Source of the DNA: Dipetalonema caudispina
Taxonomy: Eukaryota > Nematoda > Chromadorea > Rhabditida > Onchocercidae
Assembly: GCA_013365325.1 (NCBI GenBank)
Contig: JABVXV010000144.1
Span: 84,606 to 148,605, forward strand
Direction: 5' to 3'
Length of the DNA stretch: 64,000 bases
The translations under genes and the position numbers were made by a program. Shown here in pieces: positions 26,282-39,466 of the stretch. A model generated the notes under the pieces. The model was not told the DNA's origin, did no database searches, and was given only the letters and a program-made list of their open reading frames with translations. The first letter of the stretch is position 1; the number at the start of each line of letters is the position of its first letter.

Positions 26282-27858
26282 TCATTTTTTCAAAATCTGC
26301 AGTTTAAGTAAAAGTTCGCAGGTCTGATAACACTTCACATTATTTGCCACTCTAGAAACCGTGTTATTCTTCCTGTTATTTGAAAAGATGTTCTGGTAGC
26401 TCTTTCGTGAATCTATAGTGTTTTATACATTAATTTGTAACAAATACTTTTTTCATTACTTCGAGTCTGTGTTGTTTTTTCGAAATATGTTGGTAAAGCT
26501 AAAATGATATACAGTCTTTCATATTTCAACAAGTTAATCTCGAAATGTTCATAAATCATTTTAATACGATCAATATCCTAAATACTTTCAAAATTTTTCA
26601 TAACTCAAGCTTTCGCAAATTAGGAAGTCTAGTTAATAAATATTAGTATGACATCAAGAAGTCAAGCATTACGCTACCTAGAGTGGATGTTCCATCAATC
26701 TTACTGTTTACTGTTTTGTTGAAGTGTGATAATGCTGAGAGGAATAAGACTTATAGGAATTGATCGGATCAGTTATTGTTATGGAACAGCTATTGAAGAT
26801 TGACTTGTCCATTGATCACATCTTTATACTTGGCAAAATAGTAATAAATGAAGCTGGTTCCTAATTTTATATTTATTCATTTTTCAATTTATGTTGTGTT
26901 TTGTGCAACAAAATATGGTGAGATAATTTTTTAGTTTCTAGTTTTATTTGCAAATAATATTAGTGGTAAAATCATAATTGCGCTAGTGTTAGTCCTAAGT
27001 GTACCAATGCTACAAGCTAGACTGACCAAAAAACATAGAAGAGCATTATGCCATATTCTTATCAGGCCCACAACATAAAACTACAATAGGATTGCGACAA
27101 TGATACACATTTGTGATAATGTTTATAATACACCCAACAAATCAGATCTCTTCATGCATGGCTTGGAATATAGAACTTGTCAAATACACACGAGATTGTA
27201 GGCACTATGATTAATTATCATTTTCCTGTACATCAGATGCATTTTGCCGCAGTCATTTCTCATTTGTTTACTTCTTAACGCTTATTATGCCAGTTTGACA
27301 TGAAATAGCCTACTTTGTCTTTATTTGATCATAATATTAAGCGTTGCAATAATCTTCTTGCGGAAAATATATTAAAATTCCGAATCTAAATTTATCCGTT
27401 TTAACAGCCAGGGTTGGAATTGATATATGACATGAAATCCCATACAAATCCCATGCAGAAATGAAAATAATAAATTTCAAGAGTTTGCTATTTACGATTA
27501 AGCACAGGAGCGTCTGCAGAAAAATTCGTTTGTAAATATAAACAACAAACAGGAAGTTCTAGAAAACATCGAAAAAAAAATTAATACGTTTATCGTATAA
27601 TATCACAAAGTAGCGGTCTTACCAAAAATAAGAATACCGTAATGAATTCTGAAAAGGCATTAAATGAAAAAGCAATTAAAGGATACAGGACTGCATTTCA
27701 GGCACATCCTACCCGTTCATCAGTAATTCCTAAGTTCACAGTACATTTGACACCGATTAAAAATAAGTAGATTCCAAACATTTTGAAGAATATATTATTA
27801 TCAAGCGCAATACATTTGCAGTGTTAAACGCAATACATTTGCAGTGTTAAACACCACA
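26282..27858. other. 3' flanks of convergent MESH1 and unknown gene
   Basis: AT-rich non-coding DNA. The only local structure noticed is a perfect 23-bp tandem duplication close to its right end. No coding exon is supported. Confidence 0.5.
27807..27852. repeat. Perfect 2 x 23-bp tandem duplication
   Basis: The 23-bp unit (GCAATACATTTGCAGTGTTA plus AAC) occurs twice in direct succession just past the stop codon of the minus-strand gene, within its presumed 3' UTR. Confidence 0.9.
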
Positions 27859-30800
27859 TCAGTATTTGTGACCAGGAACAGCTGCAAAGCACGTTGATTG
27901 ATTTATCGTTGGAGGTTCCTGCATTCGACATTCTTCAATACATCGATCACGCACCATTACCGTTGTTTCTGCTCCCGTTTCGTATATATTAGCTCTAGCC
28001 TTATCCACATGCTGCCCCGGATAACTAAGCATTGTAGGATGGGGAAGTAATAAACCTGGAAAAGAGGTTTTGTTTACAAGAAAAAAAATAAGAAATCCTA
28101 ATGCATCTGCCAGAAATCTATTGCGAACATTTTGGAATTACCCGAGAAAACCAAAAGTATCTCGCAACATAGATTTATACTTTATGATACATAAATTATG
28201 ATGAAAATAAAAACAAAACTTTAAGTCTTGAATTATGATCAACAATAATGATAAAAGGAAGTGGATAAAATACGATGTTTAAAATATCTTTTCAATTACT
28301 TAAAGAAGTGCAGCTCCACCAATGAAGAGAAAATGATATTACAAAGATCATCCTCATATCAGGTAAGTAAAAAACAAGACTGATTTCATTTTCTTACACT
28401 GAAACTAATGAATAAATCAAATAAAAAAAAAATTTATTTTGACCTTCATTTATTTGTAGGTCTGGTTTATTTACTTCAATCTGTGTTGATAATTTTTCGC
28501 AACAAAAAAAATCATGCTTTGGAACTTTTTATAACTTATTCAAATATCCATTTCTTAGAACTTCTCTACGACATTCTGCTATGTCCTCTAATGCAATCCA
28601 GTTTATAAAAAGAAAAAACTATTAACTGATAGAAGATAGAAGTATTCGATAGTACTAATACCATTCGTTCTTTCTTGATGGCTGTCCTGCTTTATGCGAC
28701 GATTTTCGGTTTCCAGTTCCTGTTTCGCCTTACGCAAATCGTTCACTAATTCCATCAAACTAGCATTCGTAAATATCAACTTGCTATTTTGTTCCTCCAA
28801 TACTGCCACACGTAATTTGAGATGGTTAACATCATCTTGGGTTTGATCTAAAATGAAAAGACAATAATTCCAACTGGGAAACAAAAACATTCTGGCTATT
28901 ATTTATTTCCCTGCTTTTGCCACAGATTTCTGATTTTACTTACAAATTTCAAAGTTTTTTTTTCCTCTTATCCGATAGAAAGAAACGTTCTACTGTTATA
29001 TTAGAAAAGAAGGAACCTCCCAATGTTTTGACATCAAATGTATATCAAAAATCACTGACGAAACATCAAACATATTTAACTTTACTTTGTATGGTTGAAA
29101 TAAAAAGATAAAACCACACTCCCAACCTACAACTAGAAACGTCAAGTTATCAAGGATTATTAATGCTAAAAGATTTACTTAGTGTAATATAATTACATAA
29201 AAAGAAACTTGATGCGATTCAATTACAGAGCCCTGCCGAAAGTCCCTTACTAACGGGAACTGTTATTTGCTACATCACAAATTTTCTGAAATTTCAATTT
29301 GAAAAGATTTCGAAAGTGCAAGAAATGAAAATATACCTGGTGATTTCTTTCGAACTGGCCGAGCATTATAGACCTGTTTCCGATCCCGAAGTGTCGCCTG
29401 CGCATCCATATTACCAGTCGAATCAACCGATAGCTCATTCCAAATAGCTGCTGGACTTTGTGACCCGATACGTTCCTTGATCTTAAGCAAAGTTGATGGA
29501 TAAGTTCTCATATATGGGCTTTGGCTATGTTTATTATTTCCATGAGGGCGTGGTTGCAGATTACAATTCTCCAAACATTTGTACGACAGCAAGGCATTTC
29601 CTGTTGCTCGTCCATCTCGGGTCAAATAACATAAACATTTCATTAAACCAAGAGGTGGATCCGAATGAGGATGGCTGCCGTATTTTTTCCTTATGATGTA
29701 GTATGGATGTTTGGTATCCGGAACACCCGCAGCGTTAACTCTTATGCTTTTACAGGTTGGCCTTCGTATGGTACCAGCCCAAGAACCTGCAATTTAACTA
29801 ATATTTCATTGCTAATGAAAACAAAGAATAATTTATACAAAAGAAATTTAAGAGTGGAAATATTAGAGTTTATGCTATGAAATTACTACTTAACCCACTT
29901 TGCAAACGAAAAAGATTCTAAAAGCACTGCGGTTATAAAAAAATGAAACTACTGTTATCACTGTAATCAATTATTTAGGAATAATTTTTCTGTTCTTTTT
30001 TCTATTAATAATAGTTGCCTTTATTTATTTTCTATTTTTAAGTATATATTTTGTGAGGTACAAATAAAAATTCGTTTTTTCTATACAAACTATTATTGCA
30101 CAAATTTTTTTTTGCGAACAAATCATACTTCGCAAATTTATATAATTTTACAAAGCGTTAACAGAATGAAATGAAACAAATGAATGACAAACGCGTGAAA
30201 AGTGATTTAAAAAAAGGAAACATACCCAAATTATCTACCCAAAGATCTCGTTCGGAAATGAAGTCTGTATCCAGAAGAAATGAGATTTCGAAAGGTCGAC
30301 CGGTTAAATAAATCTTTGGTAATCTTATATTCCTTTTCACAGAACTGAAAACAAATATCAAACAGTAAACACATAAGATATGCCGAAAACTGCAAACTTA
30401 TCATTGCAACAGCAATGTAAAACATTATCATGTCAGTTCCTAAGCATGTAGGACAATATAAATTGATTAAAATTACTCGAAGCAATCAGAATAGTTCACT
30501 TTTTGGTGTTATCGAAATTGTGTCCAATTTGCAGAAATGACACTTGAGATTCTCCAAAAAAGAGACTCGCCATCATGTCATAAAGAAATTATCTCTCCAA
30601 AATGTTTCAAAGCTTTATATTAGTTGAACAACAGGAACCAACTGCTGTTGGTATTGTCATCGGTTAAGACATTTTTGAGTAAATGAAAGGATGTTTTCAA
30701 AGTAAGCTCTGGACAGCAAAAAATTGTTTAATCGCAATGTAATACCACATCTTGTTGAAGCAGAAAAATTAACACATTTTAAAATTGGAGTGGTGTAGGA

Positions 30801-31630
30801 ATATGCTAAAACAATTTCTACTTTTCAAATAATTTTAACAAGTTAAACAAAGTGATAAGTTAGCAGAGTTAAACGGAAAGACTTACCAACTAATCATATC
30901 TTTGACCGGTAAATCTTTAACCTTCGATATGTACTTGTAGTTGTAGATAACACCATCGACGATAGGCAATGAACTGAAAGAACTTATGCATCGGTTTGTG
31001 CATTAAAGGGATTTCATGACGATGAATGGTTAAAACTATCTGGAAATAATCACTGATGTATCACTAGTAGTTATATCAGATAGATATCTTAAAAATATGA
31101 AGTGTATGGAACCGTCTATAACACTTCATAAAACATAATTTCCAAGGAAGATAACCTTAGTAGTATAATAATGCGTCGCAGCACAAATATTTTTAGTACC
31201 ATTGTCTATAAATTCACGGTAATATATAATTAAAATAATCTGGAAATAATACAATGGTACTGAAAAAACTATGATGGCATTGGAAAACTTATTTTACGTT
31301 TCAACAAGCTATTTCTATAACACCAGCCTTCAAGAGCTAAAAAACTAGAATCGATACAATGTAAAGTATAATGGTTTCGTGAATTATAGAGAAATGAATG
31401 AGAAGGAAGATGATAAATATGATTCTTTTTGGAAACAACTCCTGTGAAAGTCATGGAATTTTAAATTAAACAGCTTACATTCCATCTTCAGTACTTGTTG
31501 AGGGTCGACTTTCGATCTCAGATCCATGTTTTTCCTTTTGCAGGCTTTCATCATCTTGTTTGTTGAATTCATCAGTGTTAACGGGCAACTGTACTTCTTG
31601 ATCTTCCGATAAAATCAGTTGCTGCTCCAT
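27859..31630 (-). CDS. Unrecognised protein with C-terminal coiled coil
   Basis: I do not recognise the family. Six exons close in frame, coding order 31630-31479, 30973-30887, 30344-30226, 29786-29337, 28847-28662, 28055-27859, about 396 residues. The N-terminal 50 residues are acidic/polar and disordered. A Cys/Trp/basic globular part follows (LPIVDGVIYNYKYISKVKDL, LPKIYLTGRPFEISFLLDTD, WAGTIRRPTC, HPYYIIRKKYGSHPHSDPP), then LRDRKQVYNARPVRKK. Residues about 270-330 form a heptad-like coiled coil (LKLRVAVLEEQNSKL, LVNDLRKAKQELETENRRI). The ATG at 31630 follows an acceptor (TTATAG at 31639-31644), so a 5' UTR exon or a trans-spliced leader is likely. WAGTIRRP and the KQVYN motif loosely recall DNA-binding proteins with MULE-transposase ancestry, but this is weak. 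Confidence 0.75.
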
Positions 31631-33411
31631 TTCAGCACCCTATAACGAAAAACAGTTAGAATGAAGATAACTTTATTTTGATTCTAATGATGATAAATAA
31701 ATTGATAAAAGATGATCGATGTTTCTTGGGAAACTTATTTTCAAATTCAATGAATAATAAAATACTTTCTCTGAAGATCACTCGTTTTTGCTGCTACTAT
31801 AAGTGTTAGATTTTAAAACGAAGAGCGCAATCCACTTGATGTTATGCATAATTAACGATTGGATTTTTAAATATAAGCAAGAGGAAAATTGAGCGATTAA
31901 AAAATTGAACAATTAGCTTGGCCAGATCACGAATTTAAGCAATAAAGTAATTAATTACTGATTTGTTGCATTTATTGAATAAAATTTATCTTGACAACAA
32001 CATACGCTCTTTCCTATTCTTGCTTGCCATAAATCTTTCTATAAATTGACCAAATCCAACTTTTCCACGGATTAATTTCTCTCCTTAATATTTTTTTCCC
32101 TGTAAATAAAACAATAGTTAGGAAAATTTTGTAATCATAAATAATTCCTTTGCTTTTGCTAAATCACAAATCAAAAGAAACATGCAGAAACATGGCAGTA
32201 TGTTGTTACTGAATTATCTATTCTAATTACATCTAATTATTTTAATTTTATAAATTCATTTATAATTACTATACGTTCATGGGGTCATTTTATCATCAAC
32301 ATATAGTATACATTGCTATGAAAACCCTAATGATTGCCTTAACTTTTGCTACAATATTTCTCAATAACAAACTTCTGATCTCTTCCCTTTCAATAAGTTA
32401 CTTTCATAAGTGCATGCAATACAAAACTGTTTCAACTTTTTTCTTTCCAATCTCTAACAACATACTATTCCACAAATCTTATTCTTGTCTCTTCTTCATA
32501 CTCTTCTCTTTCTCTCTTTCTCCACTCTCAAACTTTCGCTCATACATTCTCAAAATGATGATAGTATTTGCATACGTAAGTGATGCTATTCTTGGGTAAC
32601 GAACGTGTACTTCCATAACATGAGATAATGGATAAGGTGAAAGGTTACTCACGCATACGTAATATTTACGTGAAGATAAGATTATGAGAGCAATTAACTC
32701 TATTAAGTATTAAATGTTTTTTTTTTTTTTTTTTGCTATAACTGTAGTGATTTTTATAATAGAAAGCTGATTTTTTATTTTCCTGATAAACTTCTAATAA
32801 TCATAATCATATATCATTATAATCATAAGTAATTTCATATTAATGATAAAGGAAGATAATATTTTACAAATAGTTGTTTTATCACTTTGTTATACTCCCT
32901 GTTATACTGTATCATATCAATTATATCAGTACTACTGTATCGTTGATAACTTGATAATAAAAACGATTAAGGAATGAATTAAATTAATGAACGTCAAGGA
33001 TATAAAATGAATGATGATTTAATATTAGATAATCTAAATATCATTCTTTGATTTTAGCACATAAAAATACTTTTCTCTTCTTCAGGAAAACAATTATTGA
33101 ATGATTGGAAATAAAAAAAAAATATATGATGGTGAAAAATAACAACTAACAACAAATCGATGGAAAATACGTCATTGTGAAACGTAACACATAAATGTTT
33201 GCACTAAACAAATTTCATAAAATTTCTTCTTTAATTCGTAATATTTTATATATTACGAATTTATATTGGTCGAATTTTAGCAATGCAGTTGATCAATAAT
33301 ATTTTGTAATCAGTGTGTTATCAGCCGCTTATCAGTTGATTATTGTTAGCCAAAGATTAATTTTGTTCGAATATATTTATATTTACAGTAAGATTATTGG
33401 AATGTAAATCG
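31631..33411. promoter_or_regulatory. Divergent upstream region, unknown gene / ferrochelatase
   Basis: Very AT-rich, about 1.8 kb, with an 18-base T run near 32717-32734. It includes a TTTACAG acceptor (33383-33389) 22 bases before the ferrochelatase ATG, usable for a spliced leader or a 5' UTR intron. No coding exon is supported. Confidence 0.4.
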
Positions 33412-36400
33412 ATGAAGATGTATGCTACTCAAAGTAGTCAAGTAAGATATATCATTCGACGTATAACTTCATGGGTCGGCAGTGAAATTCCTAATGCTAT
33501 CATTGAGGAGCAACGGTCAATACCGGTTTGTCTATTAATTGTCTTTTTAAATTACTCAAAATTAATCACTTTTCAGTTTCACCGAAATTTAACCTTGACT
33601 TATATGACAGAAATATCGGAATATATTCCGAGAAACAGAAATGATTTTACCGCTGTTTAATTTATCTATAACTAAACAACTCCATAATTTGATCTAAGAA
33701 TCTTATTTTTTGATCCCTCAGCTATACCTCTACCAAATCAATTCACCGAAATACATAATCATAAATATGTTTTATATTTCTCCAAATATCTTTCTAAATA
33801 CAATCCTTTCGACCAGTTGAACAGATCAAAATAAATAACTAAATTGCCCGTTCTTTCAAATTTTTGGTTTTTTTTTTTTTGGGGAAATTCTTCCAGGTGC
33901 TTACTTTCGAAAATTTCTTTCAAGTATTCAGTAGTTTTTTTTCTTGTTCTTTTTTTTATTGCAAGTTTTTTTACCAGGAGATTTTTTAAGAAAGGAGGGT
34001 ACTAGATCATATATGATAGTCAGTAATTTCCTGATGGTTTATAATAAAAAGTCGTGAATTTCATTGAACATTATGAAATTCCCTCATCAAATGACAGAAC
34101 TTCTTCATGATACTATGGCCTCTTTCTTGATCTGTCGTCATTCCGTTCAATATTTTTTCAAATAAATATATCGATCGATAAAGTGTCATTCTCTCATCTC
34201 ATATTTCTTCTTTTCAATCATATTTACAAGTATGATTCTAATAAATCTATGCAAAAATGATAAGAACCACCTAATCTTTTTAATTAATTTTTCCGTCTTA
34301 TATTACAAATAGTTATTTCAGGAATTAAAAAAGAAGATAGGTGTACTTGTGATAAATACTGGTACACCATCTGGTTATGATTATTGGCCAGTGAGGCGCT
34401 ACCTGCAGGAATTTCTTAGTGATCGACGAGTCATCGAGTTGCCCCGAATTCTCTGGTGGCCCATCTTACATTTGTTTATTCTAACAGGAAGACCGTTCAG
34501 CGTAGGAAAATGCTACAAGTAAAATAATTTTTTTTTTTTTTCCTTTTTTAAAGAAATTGAGACTTCAAATTATATCTACTTTTGTACCATTTTTATTTAT
34601 AAACTTCTACAAAATGCCCTTCGACTGTGTATAAGAGCAAAAAAAGATAATAATGGAAATGTTACAATATTTAGATCGATTTGGAATACGGTACAGAATG
34701 AATCTCCGCTACGTACTACGACACGTAATCAAGCGACTAAATTGGCTAATCGTTTACGTGATCAGTCGGTAATGTTATAATACGTATCATTTTTGGGAGA
34801 AAGTGATAACAGTGACTATTATAGATAATAGTAATACTAATTAATGCTTGAGAAAGATGAATGATAACAACGTTCTATCATATTTTCAAACGTACATTAG
34901 TTATGACTTACGCTCCAATGATCTTTCATTTAGTGTAATAATGAAAATGATTTTCTAATGTTTAGATTATAGTTGATTGGGCATTCCGGTATGGTGAACC
35001 GTCAATTGCTTCACGAATAGATAAATTGGAAAAGGAAGGCATGTTTTTTTTTTCATTTTTTTAGCAAATTATTTGCGAAACAATGAAATACTTTATTTCT
35101 GGAATTTACTTCACTCTAAATTTAATTTTAATAAAATTTAAATTAACTTTAATAAAGCATAAAATTCAAAACAAGAATTTTGTAAACATCAAATTTTTAT
35201 GCAGTAATCAAATTTTATCGAGATTTTCATGAAAAAAAATTTAATAGTTTTAGGATGTGACAAGCTCGTTATATTTCCTTTATTTCCACAATTCTCTGCT
35301 GTTACAAATGCCTCGATTTTCGATGAGGTAAATTTGTTTTACCAACTCATTCTTTGTAACATTGGCTTTATATTCTCTTTGAGTTCTTCAAATTTCAAGA
35401 ACAATTTAATGGAATTTCATCACTTATATATTACTTATGGAAACAAATCTGATATCAAAGAAAAATCATTCCGTTATTTTTTCGTTTTTTTTTTTCAATT
35501 GCCACTTTAAATATTTTATTTTACTGGCTCTACTTATTTTCGGAACTTCTGGTATTTTACTGTTTTTTCCTCATAATTTTAGACTTGTCGTTGTCTGATG
35601 AAGCAGCGTCGTCAGATGATTTTATCCGTGGTGCCACCATTTTATGACAACGAATTGTACGTGAAGACAATCCTTAAACATCTGAATTTTGCTCTAAGAA
35701 GATTTCGAGCACCACCGCAAGTAATTATTGTTTCATATCATGGAATACCATTGTCATATCAGTCTAATGGTGATCCATACGGGTTCCAGTGCAAATATAC
35801 AACAACACTCTTACGGTTTGTATTTAATGAACTGAGGAAGTAATTTTTAGCGCAATACTTCACGGTATACCAGGTACTTCGAACATTTTGTTTTAACCTT
35901 TGTGATCCTGGCATGGGATTAGTTCGATGGCAATTTCAGGCAAAATTGGCAAACTTCGAACTGTAATTTTATAACAACATTCCAGTCCCGATTTGGACCT
36001 GGAGAATGGTTGAAACCATACACTGAAGATACCATCATCGAACTGACCAAGTAAATTTTTAGAATCAAAATTAGCATGGATTACCGTGTGACATCACAGG
36101 AAATTTTCATTCATTTTAAAAGAGAAATAGGAGAAGAAAGATTCACTACCGTGATTTGACATGATTGGACATGTTGAAGTTCAGTTTAAGAGATATGTTG
36201 ATTTAGTTTAAGGCCAGGTGACTGATATTACTGCTTATTGCTTTTTGCCAGGTTTATAAGGGAAATTTATTTTTACTGGAACTACAAACATTTTTACTAT
36301 TAAGAGTTGATGTTTGTTGATTTTAAAACAAGACTGTTTATCTTGCCACAGGTAATAAACTATCACAATTTTAATTAGATTTAGATGGATCAAGCTAGTT

Positions 36401-36769
36401 CAAAGTTTATGGAATTGACATATTAACTAATTTCTATTTTTTTCCAAACTTTGAGGCGTGGAGTGAAACGAATCATGGTAATTGCCCCCGGTTTCTTTAG
36501 CGATTGTTTGGAAACAATGGAAGAATTGGAGCTTCGACTTGCCGATTCTTTTCGGTATCTTAATTTATGATTAAAAATTCGTCACAAAAATAGATGAATA
36601 TGCTTTGTAATTACATTCGTAAAGTTTCGAATTTCCATTTAATCCAGATGTAAATTTTAGGAAACACGGTGGAGAAGAATACGTTTATGTACCGTGTTTG
36701 AATGATAGCATGGAGGCAATCGACATCCTTGAATCGCTGTCTCGGAAACACATTCAATGTTTTCCCTAA
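33412..36769 (+). CDS. fech: Ferrochelatase (HemH type, alphaproteobacterial ancestry)
   Basis: Inserts ferrous iron into protoporphyrin IX, the last step of heme synthesis. Nine exons: 33412-33525, 34322-34518, 34675-34768, 34966-35038, 35254-35327, 35583-35815, 35940-36050, 36456-36554, 36661-36769, 367 residues with all phases closing. The core reads as alphaproteobacterial HemH: KIGVLVINTGTP, YWPVRRYLQEFLSDRRVIE, LWWPIL, NESPLRT, VDWAFRYGEPSIASR, FPLFPQFSA, FQSRFGPGEW and PCLNDS. The catalytic His (about residue 237, SYHGIP) and Glu (about 318, FSDCLETMEE) are present. Exon 1 (38 residues, YIIRRITSWVG) has no bacterial counterpart and may be a mitochondrial presequence. Intron 4 appears to be GC-AG. 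I see no animal-type C-terminal Fe-S cysteine cluster. Alphaproteobacterium-derived ferrochelatase has been reported in filarial nematodes, and this copy fits that. Confidence 0.95.
35039..35253 (+). other. Apparent GC-AG intron in ferrochelatase
   Basis: The exon ends AAGGAAG and the intron begins GCATGT. The acceptor is AGTTTTAG. Using the GT two bases further on shifts the frame into an immediate stop. The GC donor restores the conserved EGCDKL segment between IDKLEK and VIFPLFPQF. Confidence 0.75.
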
Positions 36770-39466
36770 CTTTCGCTAGTTAATAATCTGTTTCTAGAAA
36801 TACGTTCCGTACCTATTTGTAATCTATTAAAACGCAAACCATAGCAATCTAAATTTATTAGTGTGTCTTCTTTCCTCTCCTATTCTATGTGTTTGTTTGT
36901 GACTGCGGAAAATGTATGAATTAAAGTAGATGGGAACGATCCCTTGTCCACCACATTTTAACCCTTTAACTAATGCCATAAAATAGCACAAAGTTTAAAA
37001 ATGGTTGAAATTCAAATGCAGAGATGAAATTGATTTGCTTTATGCTCTCATGAGCAAATCTTTCTGGTGAGACGGTTGTGGACTGTAATTAGTTCATTTT
37101 AATTACAAGCTCATTCTAATTTATGATTGAAATATATTCCTACAGTTGTAGAGATGAATTACGATTTGAATAATAAGTTCAGAGTCTCATTAATTTAACT
37201 TTTGCGTATTCCCTGCCATAAATCACCTTTGTAATTAATTCGTTTATGGTCTTCATGACCCAAATATGCATACCCAGATAAATCATCCTGCGAGAGATGA
37301 CATAAGTAAAAGATAATATTACAAATTGTCGTAGCATTGTCTCTTACTTACGTCATCTCTCGTCCTTTTCCATCTGGTCTCTGGTCATGTGGTACATCTC
37401 TGGATTTTAGCACTCAACATATGTAAATTTGAAATTTAGAGTTCCTCCTAACTCACATGAACTTTTCGAACAATCAATCGTTTAAATAAAAGTAAAGTTT
37501 AGACGTTTGAATGCAGATAAACTTTCATATTTATCATTAGGAAGATTCGGTGCAAAATTCATTGATTAGATAGTGAATGAATCTTTATTATATTATGATA
37601 GAGATTCATCCCAATCATTATATGTTTAGACTATAGTAAAAGTTATCGTTGAATAAAAAAAAAAAACCTATCTCTTATTATTATTATTAAATTAATACCA
37701 ATGAATTTGCAAGAATTTAATTATACTGTTACAAAGTATCGATCATATTTTTGAAAATTTTCAATTTGTATGAGAAAGTTGTAATCATAGTTTACTTAGC
37801 ACTTCATAGACATAAACAAGAAATTTCGGAGCATCGGTTATATGAGGTAACAAAATGATAACAACACAACAAACAGTGTTATAAGGATTATCTTCTCCGT
37901 ACATGAAATATTTTTGTTAGTTCATTATTTGGTACTGGTTTTTTTTTTTTTTTTTTTTAAAGAAATTAAATTGGAATAGAAAATGTTTACGTATAACTTT
38001 GGCTTTAAAGTACACTTGTTGATAAGAAGATTATCCTCAAAAACAGTTAGCTATGAAGGATAATGGAATTAGGTTAACAAAAGATGAGTAGAACCTATAT
38101 TGTTGGCTCTTATTTCTGAACACATGAAATTAAATAAGTAAGACTAATAAGTGATAGATTATCAATGATAAGTCAAATATGGGAGATATGAGCCAAAAAA
38201 TTCCATCATCCAAAGACTGCTACTTTGACAAATTCTTTTTTGGATTTGTTAAGTTATCAGTAAAATTTTATGAACGAATTGCCTCATTTGAAAAATTTTT
38301 CAAATTACTGTCAAAAGATTTCCAACAATTTTCTGCATTTATTTTGATTTCAAACGGTTAGTATGACTGAATTTCTAATACCAGTGAAGAAATATACTTT
38401 TATATTTATCTAACCATTCCACATATAATTTTAAATTATTTCTTGGTGAAATTTGTGAAATGAAATTTGCTAAAGAAAATTTTTAGCAAAATCCATAAAT
38501 CGTAATATGATTACTAAAAAGGACTGAAATTAGGATAACTGGCAACAACGGGAAAGGTAAAGACAATTAAATAAATAAACAATAAGAAGGTGTGGTTTCA
38601 TTGAAATGTTGAATTATTACTTTCACTCTTTTCATTTCATTCCTTAATTAGATATATCGCTCATTAGTGGAAAAATTAAAGTTTCTTTTTTTCTAAAGCG
38701 GAACTACAATGAATTAACTGGTTCAAAAATATTAACAGTTCATTTCATTTGAGCTTGAATTTTAAAATTTTTGCCCCAGCTCTTTCCTTCTTTCATTCAG
38801 ATATTCCGAAAAGGATTTTATATTTGCTCTTAAAAAAAAAGAAAAAAAAAACGACGGATAATTTGAGAATTAGTTAATTTTCATATGAAAATTAAATTAA
38901 GAAAAAAATTACAATAGAATAAACCAGTAAATGGTGGAGTGCATCACAGAGAAATAAATGATGAATTAATTTGTAAAATAATCTCAGATTTTATTCCTTA
39001 TCATTCCAAATTTTTAATTTTGATTATGATTGTGATTTAATAATCACAAATAGATTAAGTATATTCTTGTTGAAATTATGTAATTAACGATTTCATCACC
39101 TTAATACTCGTTGGAAAATATTTTTAAGTAGCAAAATATTATCACTAGTTGAAACAGTTTAGGTTATTTATGTTTGACCCTGGTCAAAAATTTTCCTTTC
39201 ACTGCAAAATTTATCATATAATTCGACAAAATTGATAGATTTTGAAAATATGCCTGCTGTGATAAAATATTTTGATGGTTTAATAAATTTTTTGGTATTT
39301 GAATGGAATTTTTCAAAACGGGTTATAATTTACCGCAAGTAACGTATTCCGAGAAATCCCAAAATCTGCAATAAGCCGGCAAAATTCAAATATGGCAGTA
39401 AGTTTGATGGAAAATGAAGGCATTGCAATAATTATTAGCATGAAATTATCGCTTGGAGCGCTGTTG
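36770..39466. other. AT-rich intergenic region
   Basis: About 2.7 kb without supportable exons. It includes homopolymer tracts (T-run about 37939-37958, A-run about 37655-37666) and simple TTA repeats (about 37677-37690). Short open frames such as 38179-38361 lack splice partners. Confidence 0.5.

Noticed and set aside
34636..34674. Extra 39 nt at the start of ferrochelatase exon 3 (acceptor at 34635)
   Set aside because: In frame, but it inserts 13 Lys/Asn-rich residues absent from HemH. The TATTTAG acceptor at 34674 gives the expected join YK-SIWN.
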